Assembly (NCBI RefSeq): GCF_006538745.1
Contig: NZ_BJLR01000036.1
Span: forward strand, 1 to 64,000
Direction: 5' to 3'
Length of the DNA stretch: 64,000 bases
From: Cellulomonas cellasea
Lineage (GTDB): Bacteria > Actinomycetota > Actinomycetes > Actinomycetales > Cellulomonadaceae
A program made the translations under genes and the position numbers. The notes beneath the pieces are model-generated. The model ran no database searches and had not been told where the DNA came from. It saw only the letters and a program-made list of their open reading frames with translations. This document shows, in pieces, positions 16,321 through 25,761 of this stretch (its first letter is position 1; each line of letters begins with the position of its first letter).

Positions 16321-19300
16321 GTGCGGTGGCCGTGGCAGCGGGACGCACCCGCGGAGTCCGACGACGTCCGCGGGCACGCGGGGGACGACGGGCGCGGGGG
16401 CGATGGCGGGCGCGGTGCGGGAGCGGACCGGGCCGACGCGCGGACGGGCGCCGGTGCGCGCGCGGCGGGGGCCGACGTGCAGCGGGCCACCGAGGCGGCG
16501 CCGTCCGCGGCCGGCTGGGCGTTCGTGCCGCCGCTCCAGCGCAGCATCCCCGCCATGCCGCTCGTCTCCGGGGTCGACACCGCCCGGCACGGGCTCGCCG
16601 CGTGGGGCGACCCGACGTCGCTGCGCCCGATGTCGCACCTCATGAGCACCGACGTCGCTGCCGGGGTCGTCGACGGCGACGGCCGCGGCCTGGGCGCCAC
16701 GGCACCGCCCCACCCCCACAGCCCCACGAGCGCCGAGCCCCCCGCCCTGCGCACGACCGACCTGCTCGACCCCTCGCCGTCCGGCGGGACCGCGGCACCC
16801 CACGTGCAACGCTCCGCGGTCCCGCCGGCGCCCCACCCCGTGCGCCCGCCCGCGCCGCTGGTCAGTGCCGGCTCGCTCGACCTGCCCCTTCTCCGGCTCG
16901 CGGCGCTGCCGGACGTGCCTGCCGCCGTCCGCGGGAGCGACGACGGGTCGGCGGACGACGCGGGGTCCCGCGCGGGCGCGACCCGGGTCGGGGACGACGA
17001 CGGGCTCGCGTCCACGGCCGCGGACCCGGACGGACCGGCGGACGCATCCCCGGTCTCCTCCGACGCCGTCGCGCCCGTGCTCGGCGCGGCCGAGGTGGGG
17101 ACGCCTGGCCTCGGGGCGTCCGTGCTCGGGTCACCCACGCTCGGGAGGTCCGGGGCCGACGCCGACCGGGGGCCGGACACCACGGGAGGAGCGAGCACCG
17201 CGGAGATCGCGCGTGCCGCAGCCGCCGCGGGGTCGACGTCCGTCCCGCTCACGCTGTCCGGGGGTCCGCCCGCCGCCGCTGTCCAGCGCGCGAGCGCCAC
17301 GGCCGAGGGGGACGCGGTCGGAGTGGGCGCAGGCGAGGGGGGCGCAGGCGCGGACACCGCCCCCGCGGCGCGCGGGGCGAGCTCCGCTCCGGGGACGTCG
17401 TCGCCGGTGCAGCGGGAGGGTCTCTCGACGCAGCGGGCCTCGCTCGGGACCGGGCCGGACGGGGCCGCGGTGCAGCGGGTGGCCGGCTCGTCCGGCGACG
17501 CCTCCGCCGCACTCCCGCGCACGTCCGTGCCGCGCCGCCTCGGGCTCGGTGCCCCGCTGACCGGGCCCGTCCCGAGCCGGGACTCCTCCGACCTGCCCGC
17601 GCGCGCGACCGGGTCGGCGGCGGCCCTCCAGCGCGCGCACGCGCACGACGCGACGCCAGGGGCCGCCGGGCACCACGGCTCGACGCCCTCGGGCGCGGGG
17701 CTCGTCCCCGGGCTGGGGTCGGTCGGCCCGGCACTCCCGCTGGTGGCTCCCGAGCTCCTCGCCGGACCCGGTGCGATCGACCGGGGGTCCGGCGACACCG
17801 CCGCCTCGGTGGAGGGTCCGGCGCCCGTCGACGTGATGCGGTCGGCGGACGGCGGCGCACCCCTGGGCAGCGGCCCTCCCGGCCACGGCTCCCGCAGCGA
17901 CAGCGGGGTGGGCAGCGCGTCCCACGACGGCGACGCGGGTGGGGGCGTCTCCGAGGGGGGCGCTCGCGACGCCGCCGCGCTCGGCGGGGGCGCGCTCGGC
18001 GGGGGCATGGCCGGAGGGGATCTCGGCGACGACGGTCCGGTCGGCCACGGCCCGGTGGCACCCGCGGCGGACACGGGCGTCGGCCCGCACGCCCCTGTCG
18101 GTGCGGCGGACACGGTCGCGGCCCCGGGCCCGGTCGTCGCGCGCGCCGTGGAGCTCCCTCTCGCGCCGGGGTCGTCGAACGGCGGAGGGCCGGCCGACGG
18201 CGCGAGCGCCGAGCCGCTCTCCGCGCTCCCGCCGCTCGGTCCCGCCCGTTGGCCGGACGCCGTCGCGCCGGATCCGACGCGGCACGGCTCCGTTGCCGGT
18301 GAAGCCCCCGGCGGCGCCGCCGGGTCGTCGGGCGGCGCGTCGAGCACGCACGCGCTGCCGATCGTCAGCCGCTCGGCTACGACCGCCGCCCCCACCTCGG
18401 ACGGCTCCGCGCACGTCGGGTCGGGCGCCACCACGAGCGCCGCACCCGGGCCCTCGTCGCCCGGCGGGCCGGCCGCGTCCGTGGCCGGGGTCGGGGCCGA
18501 GCGGACGGTCTACCCGGACACCGCTGCACCGTCGTCCGGCCCGGGGCTCCTGCCGCTGGCTGACCTCGGCAGCTCCCCCACCGGCGCGTCCGGCATCGTG
18601 AGCCGCACGGCCGACAGCACGGCTCAGCAGGACCCGGTCGTGAGCCGGACGAGCGAGGGCATGGCCGAGTCCGGCCCGGTCCTGAGCCGCTGGGCCGACG
18701 ACTCTGCGCCAGGCCCCGTCCTCAGCCGCGCGATCGACGGCGCCGTCGGGCCCGGTCCGGTCGTGAGCCGCACGAGCGAGGGCACCTCCGCGCCGACCCA
18801 CGCGATGCCGCTCGCCACCGCTGACCTGAGCCGCTCCTCCGCAGGGCCCGGGGCGGGCAGCGCTCCGTTGGCCACTTCGCTCCGGACCACGCCTCTGTCG
18901 TCACCGTCCGCAAGCGCGTCGCCCGTGGCCGCCGCCGCGTCGCCGCTGCCCGGGGCCGACTCACCGCTGACCGTCGCGCGCTCCACGGCACCGACCCCGG
19001 GCACCGCCCCGGCGTCGGCCCTCGCGCTCGCGGCGCCGACCGCCCAGCGCGCCACCGACGGCACCGGCGCCGGCCCCGACTCACGCACCGCGCCCCTCGT
19101 CGGTGTGCTCCCCGCCGGCCCGTCCACCGCGCCGCTGGGCGCCGCCGCCCTCCAGCGCACCGCCGCCGCGCGCCCGGCCGGGGACCCCGCCGCGTCGTCG
19201 GGCACCCGCTCGGGACCGGCGTCGTCGACCACGCCGCTCCCGCTGCCGACCGGCGCCGCCGAGAACCCGGCGCCGACGACCTCCCCGGACGCAGCGCACG

Positions 19301-19632
19301 TCGACCTCCCGCTCGACGTCCGATACTCCGCCGACGTCCAGCGCGCCACCGCCGTCCCGCAGCCGGCCGCCGTCCCGCAGGCCCCCGACGGCCCGGACGT
19401 CCCGGACGTCCAGCGAGCAGCCGAGGCCCCCACCGAGCAGGCCCCACCCCCGGCCACCCCGGCCGCCGCCCCCGGCGCGGCCGCCGCGGCCTCCCCCGCG
19501 ACCCCCGAGGCGACCTCGCCCGAGCAGCTCGACGCGCTGGTGCGCCGGCTCGTCGGGCCCCTGACCCGGCAGCTCCGGGCCGACCTGCTGCTGGACCGCG
19601 AGCGCCGCGGCCGGCGCACCGACGCACGGTGA
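16321..19632 (+). CDS. 1103-residue disordered VQR-motif protein in the eCIS tape-measure position
   Basis: From GTG 16321 (RWPWQRDAPAESDDVRG). Almost all of it is Ala/Gly/Pro/Ser/Thr-rich and predicted disordered. Short motifs recur: DVQRATEA, PPLQRSIP, HVQRSAV, AVQRASA, PVQREG, AVQRVAG, ALQRAH, TAQRAT, ALQRTA, DVQRAT, DVQRAA, and a cluster VVSRTSEG, VLSRWADD, VLSRAIDG, VVSRTSEG. Only the C-terminus looks folded and charged: LDALVRRLVGPLTRQLRADL followed by LLDRERRGRRTD, a pattern I associate with large proteins of actinobacterial eCIS loci. It lies between chaperone-like and baseplate genes, exactly where phages keep the tape measure, but lacks the coiled-coil character of a classic one. 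Function unproven: length ruler, scaffold or lumen cargo. Confidence 0.85.
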   Translation: MRWPWQRDAPAESDDVRGHAGDDGRGGDGGRGAGADRADARTGAGARAAGADVQRATEAAPSAAGWAFVPPLQRSIPAMPLVSGVDTARHGLAAWGDPTSLRPMSHLMSTDVAAGVVDGDGRGLGATAPPHPHSPTSAEPPALRTTDLLDPSPSGGTAAPHVQRSAVPPAPHPVRPPAPLVSAGSLDLPLLRLAALPDVPAAVRGSDDGSADDAGSRAGATRVGDDDGLASTAADPDGPADASPVSSDAVAPVLGAAEVGTPGLGASVLGSPTLGRSGADADRGPDTTGGASTAEIARAAAAAGSTSVPLTLSGGPPAAAVQRASATAEGDAVGVGAGEGGAGADTAPAARGASSAPGTSSPVQREGLSTQRASLGTGPDGAAVQRVAGSSGDASAALPRTSVPRRLGLGAPLTGPVPSRDSSDLPARATGSAAALQRAHAHDATPGAAGHHGSTPSGAGLVPGLGSVGPALPLVAPELLAGPGAIDRGSGDTAASVEGPAPVDVMRSADGGAPLGSGPPGHGSRSDSGVGSASHDGDAGGGVSEGGARDAAALGGGALGGGMAGGDLGDDGPVGHGPVAPAADTGVGPHAPVGAADTVAAPGPVVARAVELPLAPGSSNGGGPADGASAEPLSALPPLGPARWPDAVAPDPTRHGSVAGEAPGGAAGSSGGASSTHALPIVSRSATTAAPTSDGSAHVGSGATTSAAPGPSSPGGPAASVAGVGAERTVYPDTAAPSSGPGLLPLADLGSSPTGASGIVSRTADSTAQQDPVVSRTSEGMAESGPVLSRWADDSAPGPVLSRAIDGAVGPGPVVSRTSEGTSAPTHAMPLATADLSRSSAGPGAGSAPLATSLRTTPLSSPSASASPVAAAASPLPGADSPLTVARSTAPTPGTAPASALALAAPTAQRATDGTGAGPDSRTAPLVGVLPAGPSTAPLGAAALQRTAAARPAGDPAASSGTRSGPASSTTPLPLPTGAAENPAPTTSPDAAHVDLPLDVRYSADVQRATAVPQPAAVPQAPDGPDVPDVQRAAEAPTEQAPPPATPAAAPGAAAAASPATPEATSPEQLDALVRRLVGPLTRQLRADLLLDRERRGRRTDAR

Positions 19633-19647
19633 GAGAGGAGCACGTCG

Positions 19648-20103
19648 ATGCCGAAGGTGGAGCTCGTCCTCCCCGAGGACCAGACCGCGGTCAGCGTGCA
19701 CTTCGTCGTCACGATCGACGGCGCCCCGCTGGGCGCGTTCACGAGCTGTGAGGGTCTGGGCTGCGAGGTCGTGATGGAGACGCGCGAGGAGGGCGGCAAC
19801 AACGGTCTCGTCTGGCAGCTGCCGACCCGGCTGAAGTACCCCAACATCAAGTTCTCCCGGCCGCTCGGCAAGCAGAGCGAGCAGGTCTCGGCGCTGTTCT
19901 CGCGGATGGCGTCGGGGTACACGCTCGCGACCGGTCACATCCAGGCGATGACGGCGTCGGGCGCGATCGTCGCCGAGTGGGAGCTCGAGAAGGTCGTCCC
20001 CGTGCGCTGGACGGGGCCCTCGCTCAACGCCGACCAGCCCAAGGTCCTCACGGAGACCGTCGAGATCGCCCACCACGGGTTCCTGCCCGGGAAGAAGGGC
20101 TGA
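19648..20103 (+). CDS. eCIS inner tube protein 2
   Basis: 151 residues from ATG 19648, with GAGAGGAG upstream. Tube-family features: FVVTIDGAPLGAFTSCEGLG, EEGGNNGLVWQLPTRLKYPN, IKFSRPLGKQSEQVSALFSR and VVPVRWTGPSLNADQPKVLT. eCIS loci often encode two or three tube paralogues, the minor ones forming the junction between the tube and the hub (Afp5/Pvc5-like). Its place next to the LysM hub protein and spike fits that role. Confidence 0.9.
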   Translation: MPKVELVLPEDQTAVSVHFVVTIDGAPLGAFTSCEGLGCEVVMETREEGGNNGLVWQLPTRLKYPNIKFSRPLGKQSEQVSALFSRMASGYTLATGHIQAMTASGAIVAEWELEKVVPVRWTGPSLNADQPKVLTETVEIAHHGFLPGKKG

Positions 20104-20106
20104 ACG

Positions 20107-20982
20107 GTGGCCACCGCGACCTCCACCGGCGCACCCGGCGCCGTCGGCGCACCGACCGCCCCGAAGCCCGGCAAGCTCGAGCACGCGTACCTGTCGATCT
20201 GCGAGCCCTCGACCGACGGGTCACTCACGAAGGCCGGCCCCGAGCTGCACCGGCTCGACTTCCAGTTCAACCCCAAGGAGCTCGCGCTCACCAAGACGGC
20301 GTCGTGGGGCCGCGGGACGAGCCGCAACAGCAAGAAGAGCGGCCCGCCGCAGTACAACGGGCCCCAGCCGGGCAAGCTCGCGCTCGAGATGTTCTTCGAC
20401 GCGTCGGACACGCAGTCGAGCAGCGTCGTGAGCCGCGTCGAGCTGCTCTTCGAGTGCTGCGTGCCGACGAAGGCGTCCCACCAGCAGAAGAAGGGCTCGC
20501 CGCCGTTCGTGCTGTTCCGCTGGGGTCCGCTCACGAGCTTCCTCGCGTACCTGTCGAGCGTGCAGGCGAAGTACACGCTCTTCACCGCGGAGGGCATGCC
20601 GATCCGCGCGGTGTGCACCGTGACGCTCGAGGAGCTCGCGGGCGAGCCGCCGGGGCAGAACCCGACGTCGGGCGGCCTCGTGCCGCGCCGCATGCACGTC
20701 GTCGTCGAGGGCGACACGCTCGCCGGTGTCGCGTACCGCGAGTACGGGGAGGCGGCGCTGTGGCGGGCGGTCGCGCAGGTCAACGGGATCGACGACCCGA
20801 TGCGCCTGCGTCCCGGGCGACACCTGCTGCTGCCGTCGCTCGACGAGCTGCACGGCCCGCGCGGCGGCCTGCCGCCCGGTGCGCGCGGTGCCCGGCCCGG
20901 CGCGGCCCCCGGAGCGGCCGGCGCCCCCGCGCCCGGTCCCGGCGCGACCCCCGGGAAGGAGCCGTCCCGTGCCGCACGGTGA
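20107..20982 (+). CDS. LysM-containing CIS tube/hub protein (Afp7/Pvc7-like)
   Basis: 291 residues from GTG 20107. Residues 20-185 match the CIS tube protein N-terminal domain: LDFQFNPKELALTKTASWGR and KLALEMFFDASDTQSSSVVS. A LysM fold follows at about 195-245 (HVVVEGDTLAGVAYREYGEA, then PGRHLLLP), and a Pro/Gly/Ala tail ends the chain. In phage and eCIS baseplates this protein joins tube end and spike; the LysM fold is structural and need not bind peptidoglycan. The 3' end overlaps the spike gene by 14 bases. Confidence 0.9.
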   Translation: MATATSTGAPGAVGAPTAPKPGKLEHAYLSICEPSTDGSLTKAGPELHRLDFQFNPKELALTKTASWGRGTSRNSKKSGPPQYNGPQPGKLALEMFFDASDTQSSSVVSRVELLFECCVPTKASHQQKKGSPPFVLFRWGPLTSFLAYLSSVQAKYTLFTAEGMPIRAVCTVTLEELAGEPPGQNPTSGGLVPRRMHVVVEGDTLAGVAYREYGEAALWRAVAQVNGIDDPMRLRPGRHLLLPSLDELHGPRGGLPPGARGARPGAAPGAAGAPAPGPGATPGKEPSRAAR

Positions 20983-22765
20983 GGAGCACGCGACCACCCC
21001 GATCGTCGAGGTCGAGGGACGCCCGCTGCCCGAGGACGTCGCGGCGCTGCTCGTGTCCGCGTACGTCGACGACTCGACGATCGTCCCCGACCTGTTCGTG
21101 CTGCGGTTCAGCGACCCGGGCTCGGTCGTGCTGGCCAAGGCCGGCATCACGATCGGCGCGAAGGTGCGCGTGCTCATGCAGTCGAGCACCCCCGGCGGGC
21201 CGGTCCCGCTCGTGACCGGGGAGGTCACCGCGCTCGACCTCGACCTGTCGCCGGCGGGCGTGCACACGGTCGTGCGCGGGCTCGACCTGTCGCACCGGCT
21301 GTTCCGCGGCCGGCGCGTCGAGGCGTACGTCAACGTCACGGCGTCCGACGTCGCCCGGACCGTCGCCCAGCGCGCGGGCATCGCCGTCGGGACGGTCGAC
21401 GGGCCCGGCGGGGTGCTCGAGCACGTCGCGCAGGACGGAATCGACGACTGGACGTTCCTGCGCGGCCTCGCCGACCAGGTCGGCGCCGTCGTCGCGGTCG
21501 CGGACGGGAAGCTGAGCTTCACGCGGGCGACCCCCGCGTCGCGGGCCCCCGGCGGGTCGGCCGGGGCGCGCCAGGACCCGCTCGTGCTCGAGCAGGGCGT
21601 CAACCTCGTGCACCTGCGCGCGACCGTCACGTCGGCGGGCCAGGTGCCCGACGTCGAGGTGCGCGGGTGGGACGTCGGCGCGAAGCGCGAGCTCGTCGCG
21701 GTCGCCCCGGCGCGCACCGCGAGCGCCGAGCTCGGGGACGTCACGCCCGCGACGCTCGCCTCGACGTTCGACAGCCCCCGGTTCGTCGTCGCGGCGTCGA
21801 CGTACGGGGAGCAGAAGCAGTGCGACCTCGCCGCGGCGTCGCTGGCCGACCACCTCGCGGGCGGGTTCGCCGAGCTCGACGGCGTGGCGCGCGGCAACCC
21901 GGCCCTGCGCGCGGGCACCGCGGTGCGGCTCGCCGGCGTCGGCGCGCCGTTCGAGGGGCGGTACACGCTGAGCGCGACGCGGCACGAGTTCTCGCAGGAC
22001 TCGGGCTACCTGACGTCGTTCACCGTGGGGAACACCTCGGAGCGCTCGCTGTACGGCGTCACGACCGGCGGTCTCGGGGACGGCGGGGGCGGCGCCGGCG
22101 GCGTGACGTTCCCGGGCGTCGTCACCGCACAGGTCACCGACCTCAAGGACCCCGAGGAGCGCGGCCGGGTCAAGGTCCGCTTCCCGGTGCTCTCCGACGC
22201 CTACGAGAGCTGGTGGGCGCGGGTGGTCCAGGCCGGCGCGGGCGACGGCCGCGGCGCGGTGCTGCTGCCCGAGGTCGGGGACGAGGTGCTCGTCGCGTTC
22301 GGCCAGGGCAGCTTCCAGCAGCCGTACGTCCTCGGGGGGCTCTACAACGGCAAGGACAAGCCCGACAAGCCGTGGTCGGACCACGTCGGCCCGACCGACG
22401 GCGCCGTCCGTCGCCGGGCCCTGGTGAGCCGCACCGGGATGCTCGTCGAGTTCCTCGAGTCGCCCGACGGCGAGGAGCTGACCGTCAGCACGGACGGCGG
22501 CGCGCAGAGGATCACGCTCACCCAGAAGCCGCAGGCCGGTATCACGATCGTCTCGACGGGCTCGGTCTCGGTGAAGGCCGACAAGGACGTCGAGGTGAGC
22601 ACCGGGTCGGGGAACGTCGCCGTCAAGGGCGTCCAGGTCTCGCTCACCGCGACGGGCGCGCTCGAGCTCAAGGGCGCCACGGTCAAGGTCACGGCGGACG
22701 GCACCGCCGAGCTCTCGTCGAGCGGCGTCACGACGGTCAAGGGCTCGCTGGTCAAGATCAACTGA
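20969..22765 (+). CDS. VgrG-like spike protein (gp27-gp5 fusion)
   Basis: 598 residues from GTG 20969, with GGGAAGGAG upstream inside the previous gene. The N-terminal half is a gp27/late-control-D-like hub (VVRGLDLSHRLFRGRRVEAY and DDWTFLRGLADQVGAVVAVA). The middle is a gp5 OB-fold (VTDLKDPEERGRVKVRFPVL, then EVGDEVLVAFGQGSFQQPYV). The C-terminus is a needle of short beta repeats (TGSVSVKADKDVEVSTGSGN). VgrG trimers form the puncturing spike, capped here presumably by the PAAR protein encoded at 5317. No C-terminal toxin extension. Confidence 0.94.
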   Translation: MPHGEEHATTPIVEVEGRPLPEDVAALLVSAYVDDSTIVPDLFVLRFSDPGSVVLAKAGITIGAKVRVLMQSSTPGGPVPLVTGEVTALDLDLSPAGVHTVVRGLDLSHRLFRGRRVEAYVNVTASDVARTVAQRAGIAVGTVDGPGGVLEHVAQDGIDDWTFLRGLADQVGAVVAVADGKLSFTRATPASRAPGGSAGARQDPLVLEQGVNLVHLRATVTSAGQVPDVEVRGWDVGAKRELVAVAPARTASAELGDVTPATLASTFDSPRFVVAASTYGEQKQCDLAAASLADHLAGGFAELDGVARGNPALRAGTAVRLAGVGAPFEGRYTLSATRHEFSQDSGYLTSFTVGNTSERSLYGVTTGGLGDGGGGAGGVTFPGVVTAQVTDLKDPEERGRVKVRFPVLSDAYESWWARVVQAGAGDGRGAVLLPEVGDEVLVAFGQGSFQQPYVLGGLYNGKDKPDKPWSDHVGPTDGAVRRRALVSRTGMLVEFLESPDGEELTVSTDGGAQRITLTQKPQAGITIVSTGSVSVKADKDVEVSTGSGNVAVKGVQVSLTATGALELKGATVKVTADGTAELSSSGVTTVKGSLVKIN

Positions 22766-22812
22766 CGGCGCCGCCGGTCGCCCGGCGCGCGCCCGTGGAG
22801 GGGGACGAGGAC

Positions 22813-23220
22813 GTGGGGCAGGAGTTCGTCGGCGCCGGCTGGGCGTTCCCGGTGCGCACCGACCCGACCGGGCGGATCGCGCTCGTCACGCGCGAGCGCG
22901 AGATCGAGGAGAGCATCCGGCTCATCCTCGCGACCGCGCCGGGCGAGCGGCCGATGCGGCCCGAGTTCGGCTGCGCTGTGCACGAGTACGTCTTCGCCCC
23001 CGCTGACGCCGCGACCGCCGGGGACATCGCCTACGCGGTCCGGGTCGCGCTCGAGCACTGGGAGCCGCGCATCGACCTCAAGGACGTCGTCGTGCACTTC
23101 GACGGGGTCGACGACGGCGTGCTGTTCATCGAGGTCCTCTACGCGCTGCGGGGCACCAACGACCCGCGCAACCTCGTCTTCCCGTTCTACGTGATCCCCG
23201 AGCACGAAGGTGGTGCGTGA
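22813..23220 (+). CDS. gp25/GPW-type baseplate wedge protein
   Basis: 135 residues from GTG 22813, with GGAGGGGGACGAGG just upstream. The gp25/lysozyme-like pattern is clear: GWAFPVRTDPTGRIALVTRE, EIEESIRLILATAPGERPMR, PEFGCAVHEYVF and RNLVFPFYVIPE. In T4 and eCIS (Afp9/Pvc9) this protein starts sheath polymerisation at the baseplate wedge. Its end overlaps the next GTG by 4 bases. Confidence 0.93.
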   Translation: MGQEFVGAGWAFPVRTDPTGRIALVTREREIEESIRLILATAPGERPMRPEFGCAVHEYVFAPADAATAGDIAYAVRVALEHWEPRIDLKDVVVHFDGVDDGVLFIEVLYALRGTNDPRNLVFPFYVIPEHEGGA

Positions 23221-25172
23221 GAGTGCTCCCCGCCCCCGACCTCGACGACCGGCGCTTCCAGGACCTCGTCGACGACGCGAAGCGCCTGGTCCAGCAGCGT
23301 TGCCCCGAGTGGACGGACCACAACGTCTCCGACCCGGGCGTGACGCTCATCGAGGCGTTCGCGTTCATGGTCGACCAGCTCGTGTACCGGCTCAACCGCG
23401 TGCCCGACCGGCTCTACGTGACGTTCCTGGACCTGCTCGGCGTGCAGCTGCACCCGCCGACGGCAGCCAGCGTGGACGTGACGTTCTGGCTGTCCGCGCC
23501 GCAGCCCGAGCCCGTCGTGGTGGGCCCCGGCACGGCGGTCTCGACGCGGCGCACCGAGGACGACGAGGCCGTCGTGTTCTCGACGCGCGCGCGCCTGACC
23601 ATCCCGCCCCGGCGGCTCGTGCACGTCCTCACGCACGCGGCCGGCGGCGAGCCCGTGCGCCACGACGACGACCTCCGGGCGCACGTCGACTTCCCCGCGT
23701 TCGCCCGGACCCCGCAGGTCGACGACGCCGTGCTGCTCGGGCTCGACGACGCCGCGCCCGGCTGCGCGGTGGTCGTGCGGCTCGACTGCGACGTGCACGG
23801 CGTCGGCGTCGACCCCCGGCACCCGCCGCTCGTGTGGGAGGCCTGGGACGGCTCGACGTGGCGGCGCTGCGAGGTCGACAGCGACGCGACCGGCGGGCTG
23901 AACCGGCGCGGCGACGTGGTGCTGCACGTGCCCGCGAGCCACACCGCGTCGGTCGTGCACCGGCTGCGCGCCGGGTGGCTGCGCTGCCGCGTCGTCCCGC
24001 CCGTCGAGGGCTACCCGACGTACGGCGCCTCCCCCACGATCGGCGCCGCGAGCGCGTTCACGATCGGTGGGACCGTCGCCGCGGTGCACGCCTCGACGGT
24101 GCTCGACGAGGTCCTCGGGCTCTCCGAGGGCGTCCCCGGTCAGGTGTTCATGCTCGAGCACCACCCCGTGGTCCCCGACGGCCGCCGGTTCGTCGTCGAG
24201 GTCGCCGACGGGTCCGGCTGGGCGGAGTGGACCGAGGTCGACTCGTTCGCCGGCTCCGGCCCCGAGGACCGCGTGGTGCGCGTCGACCGTGCGACGGGCG
24301 AGGTCCAGCTGCCCCCCGCGGTGCGGGAGTCCGACGGCACGCTGCACGCGTACGGCGCCGTCCCGCCCAAGGGCGCGCCGCTGCGCGTGCCGTCGTACCG
24401 GACCGGCGGCGGGCCCGACGGCAACGTCGCCGCGCGCGTCATCACGGTGCTGCGCACGCCGGTGCCGTTCGTCGACCGGGTCGAGAACCGCCGGGCCGCG
24501 CTCGGCGGGGTCGCCGGGGAGACCGTCGAGCAGGCCAAGGAGCGCGGACCCCTCGCGCTGCGCACCCGCGACCGCGCGGTCACCGCGGAGGACTACGAGC
24601 AGCTCGCGCGCCGCGCGGCCCCCGGTATCGCCCGCGTGCGCTGCATCCCCGCGACCGCCGGGCCCGACGCGCACGGGCTGCGCGTCCTCGTCGTGCCGTC
24701 CGCGGTGCCCGACGACGCGGGCGTCCTGCGCTTCGAGGACCTCGTGCCGTCCGACGAGGCGCTCGCGGTCGTCGCCCAGCACCTCGACGAGCGGCGGCCG
24801 GTCGGCGCTCGCGTGCTCGTCGAGCCCCCGTACTACCAGGGCGTCACGGTCGTGGCCCGGCTCACCGCCCGGCCCCGCGTCGCGACCGACGGGCTGCGCG
24901 CCGCCGCGCTCGCCGCGCTGCACCGGTACCTCGACCCGCTGACCGGCGGGCCCGACGGCGCGGGCTGGCCGTTCGGGCGGCCCGTCCAGGCCGGCGAGGT
25001 CTACGCCGTGCTGCAGCGCCTGCCCGGCACCGAGATCGTCGACGACGTCCAGCTCTTCGCCGCCGACCCGCTGACCGGCGAGCGCGGCGAGCCCGTGCAG
25101 CGCCTCGAGCTCGACCCGCACGCGCTCGTGTTCTCGTTCGAGCACCGCGTGCGCGTCACGGCGGGGGTGTGA
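23217..25172 (+). CDS. Baseplate J/gp6-like wedge protein (Afp11/Pvc11-like)
   Basis: 651 residues from GTG 23217. The N-terminus (FQDLVDDAKRLVQQRCPEWT, VSDPGVTLIEAFAFMVDQLV, YRLNRVPDRLYVTFLDLLGV) is typical of the putative baseplate assembly protein family, and the later EDYEQLARRAAPGIARVRC with YQGVTVVARLTARP marks the baseplate J fold. J/gp6 proteins form the dimerised ring that holds the wedge together. The gene lies between gp25 and tail protein I, in the order seen in phages and eCIS. Confidence 0.93.
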   Translation: MRVLPAPDLDDRRFQDLVDDAKRLVQQRCPEWTDHNVSDPGVTLIEAFAFMVDQLVYRLNRVPDRLYVTFLDLLGVQLHPPTAASVDVTFWLSAPQPEPVVVGPGTAVSTRRTEDDEAVVFSTRARLTIPPRRLVHVLTHAAGGEPVRHDDDLRAHVDFPAFARTPQVDDAVLLGLDDAAPGCAVVVRLDCDVHGVGVDPRHPPLVWEAWDGSTWRRCEVDSDATGGLNRRGDVVLHVPASHTASVVHRLRAGWLRCRVVPPVEGYPTYGASPTIGAASAFTIGGTVAAVHASTVLDEVLGLSEGVPGQVFMLEHHPVVPDGRRFVVEVADGSGWAEWTEVDSFAGSGPEDRVVRVDRATGEVQLPPAVRESDGTLHAYGAVPPKGAPLRVPSYRTGGGPDGNVAARVITVLRTPVPFVDRVENRRAALGGVAGETVEQAKERGPLALRTRDRAVTAEDYEQLARRAAPGIARVRCIPATAGPDAHGLRVLVVPSAVPDDAGVLRFEDLVPSDEALAVVAQHLDERRPVGARVLVEPPYYQGVTVVARLTARPRVATDGLRAAALAALHRYLDPLTGGPDGAGWPFGRPVQAGEVYAVLQRLPGTEIVDDVQLFAADPLTGERGEPVQRLELDPHALVFSFEHRVRVTAGV

Positions 25173-25173
25173 C

Positions 25174-25761
25174 GTGCGCGGGACCGTGCCCGGGCTGACC
25201 AACCCCGTCGCGCTCGTCGACCGGCTGCCGGCCGTCTACCAGGACGAGGAGTTCGTGCGGCGGTTCGTCGGCGCGTTCGACGAGGTGCTCGCGCCCGTGC
25301 TGCTCACGCTCGACCGCCTCGAGTGCTACGTCGACCCGCGGCTGGCCCCGCCCGACTTCCTGTCCTGGGTCGGCGAGTGGGTCGGCATCGAGCTCGACGA
25401 CGCGTGGGGCCTCGCGCAGAGCCGCGAGATCGTCGCGGGCGCCGCGTCGCTGCACCGGCGCCGCGGGACCCGCCCCGGCATCGAGGACGCCGTGCGGCTC
25501 GCGCTGGGCCTGGGCCTGTCCGACGACGCCGGCGCGCGCGGCGACGTCGAGGTCGTCGACTCGGGCGGGACGCGCTGGTCGGCGAGCCCGGGGACGGCGC
25601 TGCCGGGCACGCCCGAGCTCTCGCTGACCGTGCGCGTGCGGGTCCCGGACCCCGCCGCCGTCGACATCCGTCGCCTCGACCGGGCCGTGAGCGCGGTCAA
25701 ACCCGCGCACGTCCCGCACACCGTGGTCGTCGAGGCCTGCACCGAGGAGGAGCCGTGCTGA
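25174..25761 (+). CDS. Phage tail protein I-like baseplate protein (Afp12/Pvc12-like)
   Basis: 195 residues from GTG 25174, directly after the J gene. Features: LVDRLPAVYQDEEFVRRFVG, EVLAPVLLTLDRLECYVDPR, PDFLSWVGEWVGIELDDAWG and SLHRRRGTRPGIEDAVRLAL. The family forms the outer wedge that in phages holds fibres. No fibre gene follows, which suits a system acting inside or at the membrane of its own cell. Confidence 0.93.
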   Translation: MRGTVPGLTNPVALVDRLPAVYQDEEFVRRFVGAFDEVLAPVLLTLDRLECYVDPRLAPPDFLSWVGEWVGIELDDAWGLAQSREIVAGAASLHRRRGTRPGIEDAVRLALGLGLSDDAGARGDVEVVDSGGTRWSASPGTALPGTPELSLTVRVRVPDPAAVDIRRLDRAVSAVKPAHVPHTVVVEACTEEEPC

